This document shows, piece after piece, positions 41,693-50,019 of a stretch of DNA of 64,000 nucleotides; within the stretch, counting starts at the first letter, position 1; every line of letters starts with the position of its first letter. The notes beneath the pieces are model-generated. The model was not told the DNA's origin, ran no database searches, and saw nothing but the letters and a program-made list of their open reading frames with translations. Origin of the DNA: CADEDH01 sp965262175. Lineage in GTDB: Bacteria; Actinomycetota; Acidimicrobiia; Acidimicrobiales; SZUA-35. The stretch spans positions 1,798,001-1,862,000 of the forward strand of contig CBDHES010000002.1 of NCBI GenBank assembly GCA_965262175.1. Direction: 5' to 3'. The translations under genes and the position numbers were made by a program.

Positions 41693-42364
41693 ATGTGGTG
41701 CCTGTGGAGCGCCAAGGGCGGGGTTGGATGCTCGGTGACGGCGGCGGCGCTCGGCGTGGTGTCGTCACGGCGCCGAGACACGGTGGTGGTCGATCTCGGT
41801 GGCGACCTGCCCCTGGTGTTGGGGGTCGACGAGGGGCGCCGGTCGGCCGGCATCGCCGAGTGGCTCGCCGCCGACGACCCCCCGACGGATGCGCTCGGCC
41901 GGTTGGAGCTGCCGGTCCGGGACCGCCTCTCGCTCCTTCCGGCCGGTCAGCTACCGCTCACCGGCCGGCCTGAGCGGTGTCGAGAACTGGTGGCCACCCT
42001 CGCCGCCGACGACCGGCACGTGATCGTCGACGTCGGGGCCAACCGGCCCCGTCTGGTCGCCCTCTTCGATGCCGAGGCGGTGTCGGTCCTGGTCACGCGC
42101 TGCTGCTACCTGGCGCTGAGCCGGGCCCCGGTCGGTCATCCGGATCTCGTCGTGGCGATCCGGGAGCCAGGCCGGGTGTTGCGGCCGGCCGATGTCGGCC
42201 GTGCGGTCGGGGCGCCGGTCCTCGCCGTGCTCGATCACGACCCGTCCGTCGCTCGGGTGGTCGATGCCGGGATCCTCCCCCGGCGACTCCCCAGCTCGCT
42301 CCGCCGCCTCGACCAGGTCCTCGCCGCCGCCCCGGAGCGGCCCACCCGAGGGCTCGATCGGTGA
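41693..42364 (+). CDS. TadZ-like septum-site/pilus localisation ATPase
   Basis: The 223-residue protein has a deviant Walker A KGGVGCS (8-14), then VVVDLGGDLPLVLGV, of the ParA/MinD-type TadZ family that positions Tad secretion machinery. It is short because the N-terminal receiver-like domain of many TadZ proteins is missing. A ribosome site GAGGAG precedes the ATG. It is coupled to the TadA ATPase by GTGA. Direct membrane or ATP function cannot be confirmed. Confidence 0.8.
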   Translation: MWCLWSAKGGVGCSVTAAALGVVSSRRRDTVVVDLGGDLPLVLGVDEGRRSAGIAEWLAADDPPTDALGRLELPVRDRLSLLPAGQLPLTGRPERCRELVATLAADDRHVIVDVGANRPRLVALFDAEAVSVLVTRCCYLALSRAPVGHPDLVVAIREPGRVLRPADVGRAVGAPVLAVLDHDPSVARVVDAGILPRRLPSSLRRLDQVLAAAPERPTRGLDR

Positions 42365-43536
42365 CCGCCATGGCGCGACCGGCGGGCCGCGATGACTTGC
42401 CGCCGATCGTCCGAGGGGTCGTCGGCGGTATCGACGGCATGCCGTCGGGACGGCCCTCGATGGCCGAGGTCGTCGAGCGGGTTGCCCGGGGCTTCGTCGA
42501 TGAGCCCGAGGCCGGCGCCACCGAGGTCGCCGAGTGGGTCCGGGAGGCCGATCCGCTCCTCGATCTCGACTCGGTGGCGACCATCGTCGACCGGATCGTC
42601 GATCGCCATCGGGGCCTCGGCGTCCTCGATCCCCTCCTGGCCGATCGGTCGGTGACCGAGATCATGATCAACGGGCCGGGCCCGGTGTGGGTCGACCGTG
42701 GTCGGCGGCTGGAGCCGACCACGGTCGCCCTCGACGAGCACGACCTCACCCTGGTCACCGAACGCATCCTCGACCCGTTGGGTCTACGGGTCGACCGCTC
42801 GTCGCCCTTCGTCGATGCCCGCCTGGCCGACGGGTCGAGGGTCAACATCATCGTCCCGCCGCTCGCCCTCGACGGCATGATCGTCACCATCCGCCGGTTC
42901 GCCCCGGTGGCGGTCGACATCGGCGAGTTCGGCGACGACGCCGTCGTCGATCTGCTCGCCTCGGCGGTCGCCGAGCGTCGGACGATGCTGGTCTCGGGGG
43001 CCACCGCCGCCGGCAAGACGACGCTGCTCAACGCCCTCGGGGCGTTCGTCGAGGCCGACGAGCGGATCGTGACGATCGAGGACACCGCCGAGCTTCGACT
43101 GCCGGGCCGCCACGTGGTCCGGCTCGAGTCCCGCCCGGCCAACAGTGAAGGCGTCGGCGAGGTCACCCTTCGCCAGCTGGTTCGGAACGCGCTGCGGATG
43201 CGCCCTGACCGGCTGGTGATCGGCGAGGTCCGCGGTCCGGAGGCCCTCGACCTGGTGCTGGCCCTCAACACCGGGCACCGGGGATCGCTGGCGACGTGCC
43301 ACGCCAGCGATCCGACCGGCGCCGTCCGCCGGTTGTCGACCCTCGCCTCGCTGGCCGACGCCGCCGTGCCGCTGGCGGCGATCCAGGAGCAGATCGCCGG
43401 GGCGATCGACGTCGTCGTCCACGTGGCCCGGCTGGGAGGCGAGCGCCGCGTGGTCGAGGTTGCGACGTTGGGGGCCGATGGGCACCTCACCACCGAGTGG
43501 CGCCACGGCCGGTGGCCAGCGGGCGGACCGTCGTGA
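42361..43536 (+). CDS. tadA: TadA/CpaF-type pilus secretion ATPase
   Basis: The 391-residue secretion ATPase has an N-terminal helical part, then VTEIMINGPGPVWV. Walker A GATAAGKTT (213-221), an Asp box, Walker B LVIGEVRG (286-293) and GSLATCHA, a histidine box, follow. It powers assembly and perhaps retraction of a Flp/Tad pilus. GTG start overlaps TadZ; ATG at 42370 is an alternative. Its stop overlaps the membrane-protein gene (GTGA). Confidence 0.92.
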   Translation: MTAMARPAGRDDLPPIVRGVVGGIDGMPSGRPSMAEVVERVARGFVDEPEAGATEVAEWVREADPLLDLDSVATIVDRIVDRHRGLGVLDPLLADRSVTEIMINGPGPVWVDRGRRLEPTTVALDEHDLTLVTERILDPLGLRVDRSSPFVDARLADGSRVNIIVPPLALDGMIVTIRRFAPVAVDIGEFGDDAVVDLLASAVAERRTMLVSGATAAGKTTLLNALGAFVEADERIVTIEDTAELRLPGRHVVRLESRPANSEGVGEVTLRQLVRNALRMRPDRLVIGEVRGPEALDLVLALNTGHRGSLATCHASDPTGAVRRLSTLASLADAAVPLAAIQEQIAGAIDVVVHVARLGGERRVVEVATLGADGHLTTEWRHGRWPAGGPS

Positions 43537-44873
43537 CCGGGCGGCAGGGCCGGTGGGTCAGCCTTGGGCTGGCCGGGGTGGGGGTCGCGGCGGGGCTCTG
43601 GGCCGGGAGTCCGGCGGTGGTGGTGATCGCCGGGCTGGCCGTGGTCGGCGTCGGCCACTGGCGGCGGTCGTCGGCTCGTCGGCGGTGCCGGCGACAAGCC
43701 GCCGAGCAGTTGGTCGCCCACCTCGAAGCGGTGATCCATCGGGTCGGGAGCGGGGCGACGTTGGCCAGCGCCGTTCAGCGGGCGCCGGCTGGGGTCGCGC
43801 TCGAACCCCACCTCGCTCCGCTCCGGGCCGGGCTTCGGGCCGGGATGGGTCTCGACCGTGCCCTGGGGTTCCAGCGGAGCGGGGCCGGCCCGCCCGACCA
43901 ACCGCCCGACCTCGGCGTCTACCTCGACACGGTGGCGGTGCTCGTCGCTCGGGGTGGCCCGGCCCTGCCATCGCTCGAGCGGGTGAACGAGACGATCCGG
44001 TCGGGGCGAGCGGTCGAGGCGGAGCTCGACGTTCAGGCCGGGCAGGCCACGGCATCGGCGTTCCTCCTGGCCGCCCTCCCGGCCCTGTTCGTCGTCGGTC
44101 TCGGCGCGTTGGACCGCCGGCTTCTCGTCTTCTACCTGGTCGAGCCGCTCGGGGCGGCGTGCCTGGCCGTGGCAGCCGCCCTCTCCTACCTCGGCTGGTG
44201 GTGGATGGCTGGGGTGATCGGTGCCCAGCGGTCGGCGCCCGGCGACCCGCCCGGACGATCGCCGCCGAAGACCGGGCGGGGGATCGGGGAGCCGGCGGAT
44301 CTCGTCGGCGGAGCCGTCGCAGTGATGGCCGCGCTGGTGGGGTGGTGGCCGATGTCGGCGGTGGCGCTCGTCGTCGTCCTCGTTCGGAGGCCGCTGATCA
44401 GACGCCGTCGGAGCCGGCGACGAACCGATCAGCTCATCGCCGCCCTCCCCGGCTCGATCGACCGCTGCATCGCGGTGCTCGGGGCTGGTGGCACCGTGCG
44501 GGATTGTGTCGAGGCCCTGGCCGACCGGGGGCCGGAACCGGTCGTCGTGGCGGCCAGGATGGCGATGGCTCGGGCCGACCGGGGGGCGGGATTGGCCGGC
44601 GGGCTCCGCTGGCTCCAGGGTGAGCTGGGCGACGTCTACCAACCGTTGATCGGCGTGCTGATCGTCGCCCGGGACCAGGGCGGGGCGATCGATGGCGTCC
44701 TCACCCGGTTGGCGGTGGAGGCGGCGGCCAGCCGTCGCCGCGCCGGCGAGCTCCGGGCTCGCCGGCTCCCCGTGGCCCTCCTCGTCCCGCTCGTGGTCTG
44801 CTCGCTGCCGGCGGTCCTGATCGGAACGGTCGTCCCGCTGGCCATCGTCGCCCTTCGCCATCTCTCGATCTGA
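43533..44873 (+). CDS. Fused TadB-TadC inner-membrane platform protein
   Basis: The single 446-residue protein contains two successive type II secretion F-type domains. The first (about 50-230) has LVAHLEAVIHRVGSGATLASAV and VERVNETIRSG-like segments with flanking hydrophobic helices. The second (about 290-440) repeats the pattern with LIAALPGSIDRCIAVLGAGG. Two TadB/TadC proteins of around 250-300 residues each are usual, so a shortened fusion is indicated. The frame is open without a stop between halves. The GTG start is coupled to TadA. Confidence 0.8.
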   Translation: MTGRQGRWVSLGLAGVGVAAGLWAGSPAVVVIAGLAVVGVGHWRRSSARRRCRRQAAEQLVAHLEAVIHRVGSGATLASAVQRAPAGVALEPHLAPLRAGLRAGMGLDRALGFQRSGAGPPDQPPDLGVYLDTVAVLVARGGPALPSLERVNETIRSGRAVEAELDVQAGQATASAFLLAALPALFVVGLGALDRRLLVFYLVEPLGAACLAVAAALSYLGWWWMAGVIGAQRSAPGDPPGRSPPKTGRGIGEPADLVGGAVAVMAALVGWWPMSAVALVVVLVRRPLIRRRRSRRRTDQLIAALPGSIDRCIAVLGAGGTVRDCVEALADRGPEPVVVAARMAMARADRGAGLAGGLRWLQGELGDVYQPLIGVLIVARDQGGAIDGVLTRLAVEAAASRRRAGELRARRLPVALLVPLVVCSLPAVLIGTVVPLAIVALRHLSI

Positions 44874-44913
44874 GCTGCCGGCGATCTCGGCCGTCGCCAC
44901 CGGTGCAGCCGGA

Positions 44914-45411
44914 TCAGCCGGGGGATGCGGGGAGGGTTCCGGCCAGGAACCGCTCGAGCTGGTCGAGCATTGCCCCGTAGCCGTGCCGGCTTCCCTCGAT
45001 CGGCCCGGCGCCGGCGAACGAGGTGACCTGGTCGATGATCGTCAGCCGGCAGCCGTCGTCGTGGGCGTCGACCTGGAAGGTGACGAGCGACATCGCCAGG
45101 AGGCCACCACCGGCGTCGGTCAGTCGTTCGGTGAAGACGATGTGCTGGTCGACCACAATCGATTCGTACCGGGTGACACCGTGGAACGCGCCGTCGCCGC
45201 GCTCGGCGTCTTCTCGGCGCCCGCACGTGAACTCGTCGACACCGCCGACCCGGAAGTCGTGACGCTGGAACGTGACGTACTCGTCGTCGGAGGGAGCGCT
45301 CCACCGTCGTCGCTCCTCGACCTCGGCGTAGGCCCGAAAGACCCGATCCGGTGGGTGGGGGTAGATCCGGTCGAGGCGGATCGTGTCGTGGGCGAGGTCA
45401 TGGGGGCTCAT
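44914..45411 (-). CDS. SRPBCC (AHSA1/Aha1-type) domain protein
   Basis: The 165-residue protein has the SRPBCC START-like fold: an opening IRLDRIYPHPPDRVFRAYAE, W in RRRWSAPSD, a central GGVDEFTCG loop and a final helix GYGAMLDQLERFLAGT. Members bind hydrophobic ligands or act in detoxification; the AHSA1 branch is often encoded with an ArsR repressor, as here. The ATG overlaps the ArsR stop (ATGA). Confidence 0.85.
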   Translation of the reverse strand: MSPHDLAHDTIRLDRIYPHPPDRVFRAYAEVEERRRWSAPSDDEYVTFQRHDFRVGGVDEFTCGRREDAERGDGAFHGVTRYESIVVDQHIVFTERLTDAGGGLLAMSLVTFQVDAHDDGCRLTIIDQVTSFAGAGPIEGSRHGYGAMLDQLERFLAGTLPASPG

Positions 45412-45752
45412 GTCGTCGTCTCGTCTCCATCATCGAGGTGCTCGCCCAACCGGTCGAGGCGCCCGGACCACGCCAACCGCCGGTCGGCGATCCATTGTTC
45501 GGCTGCGGTCAGGGTCGCCGGGTTCAGCCGGCAGTACCGGGTACGGCCCCGCTTCTCGGTGTGGATCAGGCCGCACCGCTCCAGGGCCTTCGAGTGCTGT
45601 TCCACAGCGGACAACGTCATGGCCAGCGGCTCGGCCAACTCGCCCAACGACGCCGGACCACGGCTCAGCCGGTCGACCATCGACCGACGGCTCTCGTTGG
45701 CCAAGGCCCGGAAGATCCGATCGAGGTCGATGTCCTCCCTATAGTCAAGCAC
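45408..45752 (-). CDS. ArsR-family transcriptional repressor
   Basis: The 114-residue winged-helix protein has ALANESRRSMVDRLSRG and LSAVEQHSKALERCGLIHTEKRGRTRYC. No metal-binding CxC motif is seen, so it is likely a non-metal ArsR type that works with the AHSA1 protein. GTG start at 45752 is leaderless: TATAGT on the minus strand ends 7 nt before it. The start lies inside a perfect inverted repeat, pointing to autorepression. Confidence 0.9.
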   Translation of the reverse strand: MLDYREDIDLDRIFRALANESRRSMVDRLSRGPASLGELAEPLAMTLSAVEQHSKALERCGLIHTEKRGRTRYCRLNPATLTAAEQWIADRRLAWSGRLDRLGEHLDDGDETTT

Positions 45753-45766
45753 CTTCTTGACTATAG
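45739..45766. promoter_or_regulatory. ArsR operator palindrome covering the -10 box and start codon
   Basis: CTATAGTCAAG, 6 nt, CTTGACTATAG form an exact 11-bp inverted repeat. On the minus strand it contains the TATAGT -10 box and the GTG start of the ArsR gene. Binding would block both initiation and the first codon. Confidence 0.8.
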
Positions 45767-45779
45767 CGGTGATGTGCTG

Positions 45780-48035
45780 TCAAGGGAAGATGTCGTACCT
45801 CGACGAGACGCCAGGCACCGCTGGGGTCAGCAGTCCGTCGGGACCACGGGTCGGTCGTCCGAAGAAGAACCCCTGCGCCAGGGGACAACCGAAGGATCGC
45901 AGCAGGTTGGCCTGGGACTCGCACTCGACGCCCTCGGCGATCGCCAGCGCATCGAGCCGGTCGGTGAAGGTCAGGATCGCCTCCAGGATCGCCACCCGAT
46001 GACGATCGGTCTCGACATCGGCGAGGAACGCACGATCGATCTTGATCCCGTCGATCTCCAGCGTACGGAGGTAGGCAAGCGACGAGTAGCCGGTTCCGAA
46101 GTCGTCGAGGAGGATCCGAACACCGAGGTCCCGGAGCTGTCGAAGGGTCGCGGTCACGCCCTCGGCGACCGCAACCCGCTCGGTCACCTCGAGCGAGAGC
46201 AGGTCGACCGGGAATCCGGCCCGATCGGCGACCTCCGAGACGAGGTCGCTCACGTCAGGGTTGATGAGCCAGGTGGGCGACACGTTGACGGACAACCTCG
46301 TCGACGTGCCAACAGCGGCCGCCTCGGTCATCGCGGTGGCGAGCACCCAGCTGTCGATGGCGGCGACGACACCGAGCTCCTCGGCGAGCGGGATGAACTC
46401 ATCGGGCGGCACCCGACCCAGCGCCTCGTCGTCCATCCGGAGGAGCGCCTCGTGCCCGCAGATGGCGCGGGTCTCGATATCGACGATCGGCTGGTAGACG
46501 ACGTGAAGGCCCTCGGCCGTCGCGGCCGCCCCCCGCAGGCGCTCCCCCAGCGCCGCCCGCCGGCGGATCCGGTACTGGAGATCGCCGTCGAAGACCCCCG
46601 TCTCGTGACCGTCGCTCGCCTTGGCCTGATACATCGCCACGTCGGCGGCGTTGATCAGGTGGTCGGCGGTGGTCAGGCCATCACTGCTCGCCAGGCCGAC
46701 GCTGACCGTGAGTTGGATCGCCCGGCCGTCGATCTCGATCGTGCCGCCGAGGTCGCTGGCCACGCGGCTGGCGGCCAGCCTCATCTTCTCGTCGGTCAAG
46801 GGCTCACCGGCGACGACGATGAACTCGTCGCCCGAGAGCCGTCCGACCAGGTCGGTCGGACGGGTCACCTGTTGGAGCCGGTCGGCGATGGCCCGGAGGA
46901 AGTCGTCGCCCACCTGATGGCCGTACAGATCGTTGACCGACTTGAACCGATCGACGTCGAGGTAGATCACCACGACCCGTTCGCCCCGGAGCATCCGCTC
47001 TTCGATCGTCTCGAGCACGAGGCGTCGGTTGGCCAGGCCGGTCAGGGCGTCGTGGGTCGCCTGCCACTCCGCCTGCTGCAGCGCCTGCTCCCGCTCATCG
47101 ATGATGACCGCATCGTTGACCGCCACCGAGGCGTAGCCGGCCAGGAGTGAGAGGGTGTCCCTCTCGTCGCTGCTGAAGACGCGATCGGGGTCGACGGCAA
47201 CGACCGAGACGGCTCCGATCTGACGCTGCTGCCGTCGGATCGGAGCCGACATGATCGGGCCGACACCATCCTCGGGGTCGCCGCCGTGGCTCGTGACCAG
47301 CGCTCCGGTCGCCACCGCCTGGCGGGAGGTCGACAACAGGGCCTCGCCGGCCAACGCAGCCTGCAGTGCGGGGTCGGCGTTCTCGGTGAGGTGCCGGAGC
47401 CGCAACACACCATCGTCATCGACGAGGTGGACCGCAACGACGTCGCCGGCGAACAGTCCACCCCCCTGGTCGACCAGGGTACGGAAGACCGAACCCACGT
47501 AGGCCGCGAGGTTGTCCCGGTCGTCCGAGATCCGACCGATCAGGTCGGTGTGCCGATCGTGGAGCTCGGCGGCCAAGCGCTTGTTGAGCGCAACCTCCGA
47601 TTCGAGTCGATCGGCCGCCTCCCGCTGCTCGTGGAACGCAGCGATCGTTCGGACCGCCAACCGCATGATCCGGATCATGGCCCGACAGAGGCGGAGCTCT
47701 ACGGGCTCGAAGGCCGATCGGGCCCGGGTCATCACGAACCGGGTCTCGTCGCTCCCATCGATCGGGAGTGACGACAGGTGGATCGAACCCACCGACTCGA
47801 GAGTGACCCGGTCGACCCCGGTGGCAACCGCCGAGAGGAGCTGCCGCTCAGCATCGCCGTTGCGGCCCAGGCCGACGGCGGCGACGATCCGACCACCGCA
47901 CACGATCGCAACGACCTCGGCGCCGAACTCCTCGGCGGCAACGTCGAGCACCCGCTGGCGGACCTCGGCCCCGTCGTCGTAGCCGAAGATGTCGAGGAGC
48001 CCGACCAGGCAGTAGGCCGAGATCTCGGCGGTCAT
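45780..48035 (-). CDS. GAF-sensing GGDEF-EAL c-di-GMP turnover protein
   Basis: The 751-residue protein has a N-terminal GAF-like module (about 20-125), a helical linker, a second GAF (about 165-315), a GGDEF domain with SGDEF at 401-405 and an EAL domain with E529-A-L. DDFGTGYSS (644-652) and QGFFFGRP follow. Signature residues for both cyclase and phosphodiesterase appear intact, so it may make and degrade c-di-GMP in response to a ligand. It has no membrane segments. It is coupled to the FIST gene upstream (ATGA). Confidence 0.92.
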   Translation of the reverse strand: MTAEISAYCLVGLLDIFGYDDGAEVRQRVLDVAAEEFGAEVVAIVCGGRIVAAVGLGRNGDAERQLLSAVATGVDRVTLESVGSIHLSSLPIDGSDETRFVMTRARSAFEPVELRLCRAMIRIMRLAVRTIAAFHEQREAADRLESEVALNKRLAAELHDRHTDLIGRISDDRDNLAAYVGSVFRTLVDQGGGLFAGDVVAVHLVDDDGVLRLRHLTENADPALQAALAGEALLSTSRQAVATGALVTSHGGDPEDGVGPIMSAPIRRQQRQIGAVSVVAVDPDRVFSSDERDTLSLLAGYASVAVNDAVIIDEREQALQQAEWQATHDALTGLANRRLVLETIEERMLRGERVVVIYLDVDRFKSVNDLYGHQVGDDFLRAIADRLQQVTRPTDLVGRLSGDEFIVVAGEPLTDEKMRLAASRVASDLGGTIEIDGRAIQLTVSVGLASSDGLTTADHLINAADVAMYQAKASDGHETGVFDGDLQYRIRRRAALGERLRGAAATAEGLHVVYQPIVDIETRAICGHEALLRMDDEALGRVPPDEFIPLAEELGVVAAIDSWVLATAMTEAAAVGTSTRLSVNVSPTWLINPDVSDLVSEVADRAGFPVDLLSLEVTERVAVAEGVTATLRQLRDLGVRILLDDFGTGYSSLAYLRTLEIDGIKIDRAFLADVETDRHRVAILEAILTFTDRLDALAIAEGVECESQANLLRSFGCPLAQGFFFGRPTRGPDGLLTPAVPGVSSRYDIFP

Positions 48036-49231
48036 TGCACGGCCAGGACAACCATCGTCTGATTGTGGAATCCGACCGACCCGCCCCGTCGGGCGATCTC
48101 ACCGTAGGTGTAGAGGCCGGCCAGCACGGCGTCGTTGGGCAGAGCCTCCGTGACCTGGCGCATCTCGTCGGCGACGGCGTCGTCGCCGATCACCCCTCGA
48201 CAGGCGACGCAGTCGAACCCGACGAGCCCGAGCGGCGGTCCACCGAGCTCGGCGAGGGCCTGCCCCGCTGCATTCCCCGATGCGCCGACGACGGAGTCGG
48301 CATCGCCAGCCATCACCGAGACGAGCTCTCCCTCGGGGATGGCGACCAGGAACTCGATCGAGCGAGCATCGAGATCTCCGCCCCGGACGAACCGGACGTG
48401 GTGACCGCTGTTGGTGTGGAGGCCGAGCGGTCTGGTCTGACAGGCTCGGGCCAGACCAGCCGGCGTCAGGTCGGCCCCGCTGAACCCGATCGCATCGAGG
48501 TAGACGTCGAGCGCGGGCTGATCGTCCAGGCCCAGCACCGATGTCCTACTCGCCGACGTGACCGTCATCGCCGAACCGATCGGGTGCCACCCGTGCCGAA
48601 CCCCGAGACCGAAGGACCCGGTCGACGCCAGCGCCAAGCCGACCGCACCACCGGTCAACACCTCGTTGCCACACAGCTGATGAGTCGTCTCCATCGCCAG
48701 GTCGTCACCGGCGCACCCTCCGACGATCGGTACGCCGGCCCCGACCGCGTCATAGGCGCCCCGTACGATCTGGTTGGTGTCCCCGGTCAACCCGTCGACG
48801 AGCAGCACGAGGACCTTGTCGGTGTGGTCCCCCGCCACCCCGTCGAGCGCGTCACAAGCACCACCGGCGGTCGCCCCGGCATCGCGGATCGACCCGACGC
48901 CGATGTCGCCTCGGCGAACGGCGCCGACGAACCCCGTGCCCCCGAACAGGGTGACCTGCAGTTCGGCATCGACCTGGCCGTACCGATCGACGAGACCGGC
49001 ACTCGTGCAGCCGGCAACGGCGGCGTCCGGCGCCAGCGTCGCCAACTCCTTACCGGCCCGTTCGAGCGCCGACGGCCCAGAGGCGAAAACCAGAGCCGCC
49101 CGAGCCCGGCCGGCGTCGAGGGAGGTCAACGCTTCGAGCACCTGACCGACGGAGCCGGTGACCGACGCGAGGAACCGGTCACCGGTCTCGCTGGCCTTGA
49201 ACGTGACGCACCGATCGGGGAGCACCGCCAT
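48032..49231 (-). CDS. FIST-domain sensory protein
   Basis: A 399-residue protein with FIST N and C domains: VTFKASETGDRFLASV, AALVFASGPSAL, AVAGCTSAGLVD, and in the second half IVGGCAGDDLAMETTHQLC and VGFDCVACRGV. FIST domains are sensor modules, thought to bind small ligands. It is translationally coupled to the GGDEF-EAL gene and probably signals to it. ATG at 49231 (AGGA upstream) gives a natural domain start; TTG at 49315 would add 28 residues without domain character. Confidence 0.85.
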   Translation of the reverse strand: MAVLPDRCVTFKASETGDRFLASVTGSVGQVLEALTSLDAGRARAALVFASGPSALERAGKELATLAPDAAVAGCTSAGLVDRYGQVDAELQVTLFGGTGFVGAVRRGDIGVGSIRDAGATAGGACDALDGVAGDHTDKVLVLLVDGLTGDTNQIVRGAYDAVGAGVPIVGGCAGDDLAMETTHQLCGNEVLTGGAVGLALASTGSFGLGVRHGWHPIGSAMTVTSASRTSVLGLDDQPALDVYLDAIGFSGADLTPAGLARACQTRPLGLHTNSGHHVRFVRGGDLDARSIEFLVAIPEGELVSVMAGDADSVVGASGNAAGQALAELGGPPLGLVGFDCVACRGVIGDDAVADEMRQVTEALPNDAVLAGLYTYGEIARRGGSVGFHNQTMVVLAVQ

Positions 49232-49393
49232 GAGCGTCCTATCGGACGCCGTAACCGCCCAGTTGAGCTGGCGCCCCGGCTTCGACGTCAGGGCTCGACC
49301 ATCTCGTGGAATCAACCGAAAATGGCGTTACTTTAGGTAGTCGATCGCGGCTGGAGCCGCCGGAACCTTCCTGGACCAGACCGGAGCTCCAAC

Positions 49394-49621
49394 ATGACGA
49401 CCCAGCCCGCGACCGCCACGCCTGCCGACCCCGGTCGGGCGCGCTCCTTCCCCACCGACGCCCATCGAGCCGAACGTGGCCAGGCCACCGCCGAGTACGC
49501 GCTCGTGATGCTGGCCGCTGCCGCTCTCGCCGGCCTGTTGCTGGCGTGGGCCGCCACCACCGACGGGGTCGAGCGGTTGGCCAACACGGTGATGGACACG
49601 ATCATCGGCGATGCGACCTGA
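49394..49621 (+). CDS. DUF4244-type pilin-like protein of the Tad system
   Basis: The 75-residue protein has a hydrophilic leader of about 28 residues. ERGQATAEYALVM follows, a prepilin-peptidase-type site with the glutamate downstream (E in TAEY), then a hydrophobic segment. It is the major pilin candidate of the Tad locus. GGAGCTCC precedes the ATG. It overlaps the TadE gene by 11 bp. Confidence 0.8.
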   Translation: MTTQPATATPADPGRARSFPTDAHRAERGQATAEYALVMLAAAALAGLLLAWAATTDGVERLANTVMDTIIGDAT

Positions 49622-49985
49622 CCGCTCGGAGACCGGCCAGGCCACCGTCGAGTTGGTGCTGTCACTGCCGGTGATCGTGGCGCTCGTGCTGACGGCGATC
49701 CAGATCGGGCTCGTCGCCCGAGACCGGGTCGTCGTCGGCCACGTCGCTCGGGAGGCGGCCCGGTCGGCCGCCGTCGACCCCGATCCAGCGGCGGTGGCCG
49801 CCGCCGCCCGCTCGGCATCGGGCCTCGACCCCGACCGGTTGACGGTCGACCTCGGCCCCGAGCGGTCACCGGGCGACCGGCTGACGGTCGGCGTCGTCTA
49901 CCGCTCGCCAACCGACGTCCCCCTCGTCGGAGTCCTCCTGCCCGATGCCCGGCTGGCGGCGGAGGTCACGGTTCGGGTCGAGTAG
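49611..49985 (+). CDS. TadE-like minor pilin
   Basis: The 124-residue protein has a basic start, SETGQATVELVLSLPVIVALVLTAIQIG as hydrophobic N-terminal segment, then a mainly beta C-terminus. GQATVEL is the TadE-type processing site. It overlaps the DUF4244 pilin gene and belongs with the TadZ-A-BC genes, from which it is separated by four minus-strand genes. A TadF-like second minor pilin is not seen. Confidence 0.85.
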   Translation: MRPDRSETGQATVELVLSLPVIVALVLTAIQIGLVARDRVVVGHVAREAARSAAVDPDPAAVAAAARSASGLDPDRLTVDLGPERSPGDRLTVGVVYRSPTDVPLVGVLLPDARLAAEVTVRVE

Positions 49986-50019
49986 AGGTGCCGCCCAGAC
50001 CGGGCCGGGCAACCAGGTA

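Noticed and set aside
42093..44900. Very long open frame (935 codons) on the minus strand opposite the TadA-TadBC genes
   Set aside because: It mirrors the codon structure of the plus-strand Tad genes in GC-rich DNA, has low-complexity Arg/Pro/Ser/His composition and no recognisable domain.
45778..45783. TTGACA on the minus strand as the -35 of the ArsR promoter
   Set aside because: It is only 12 bp from the TATAGT -10 box, too close for a normal sigma-70 promoter, and it covers the end of the GGDEF-EAL gene.
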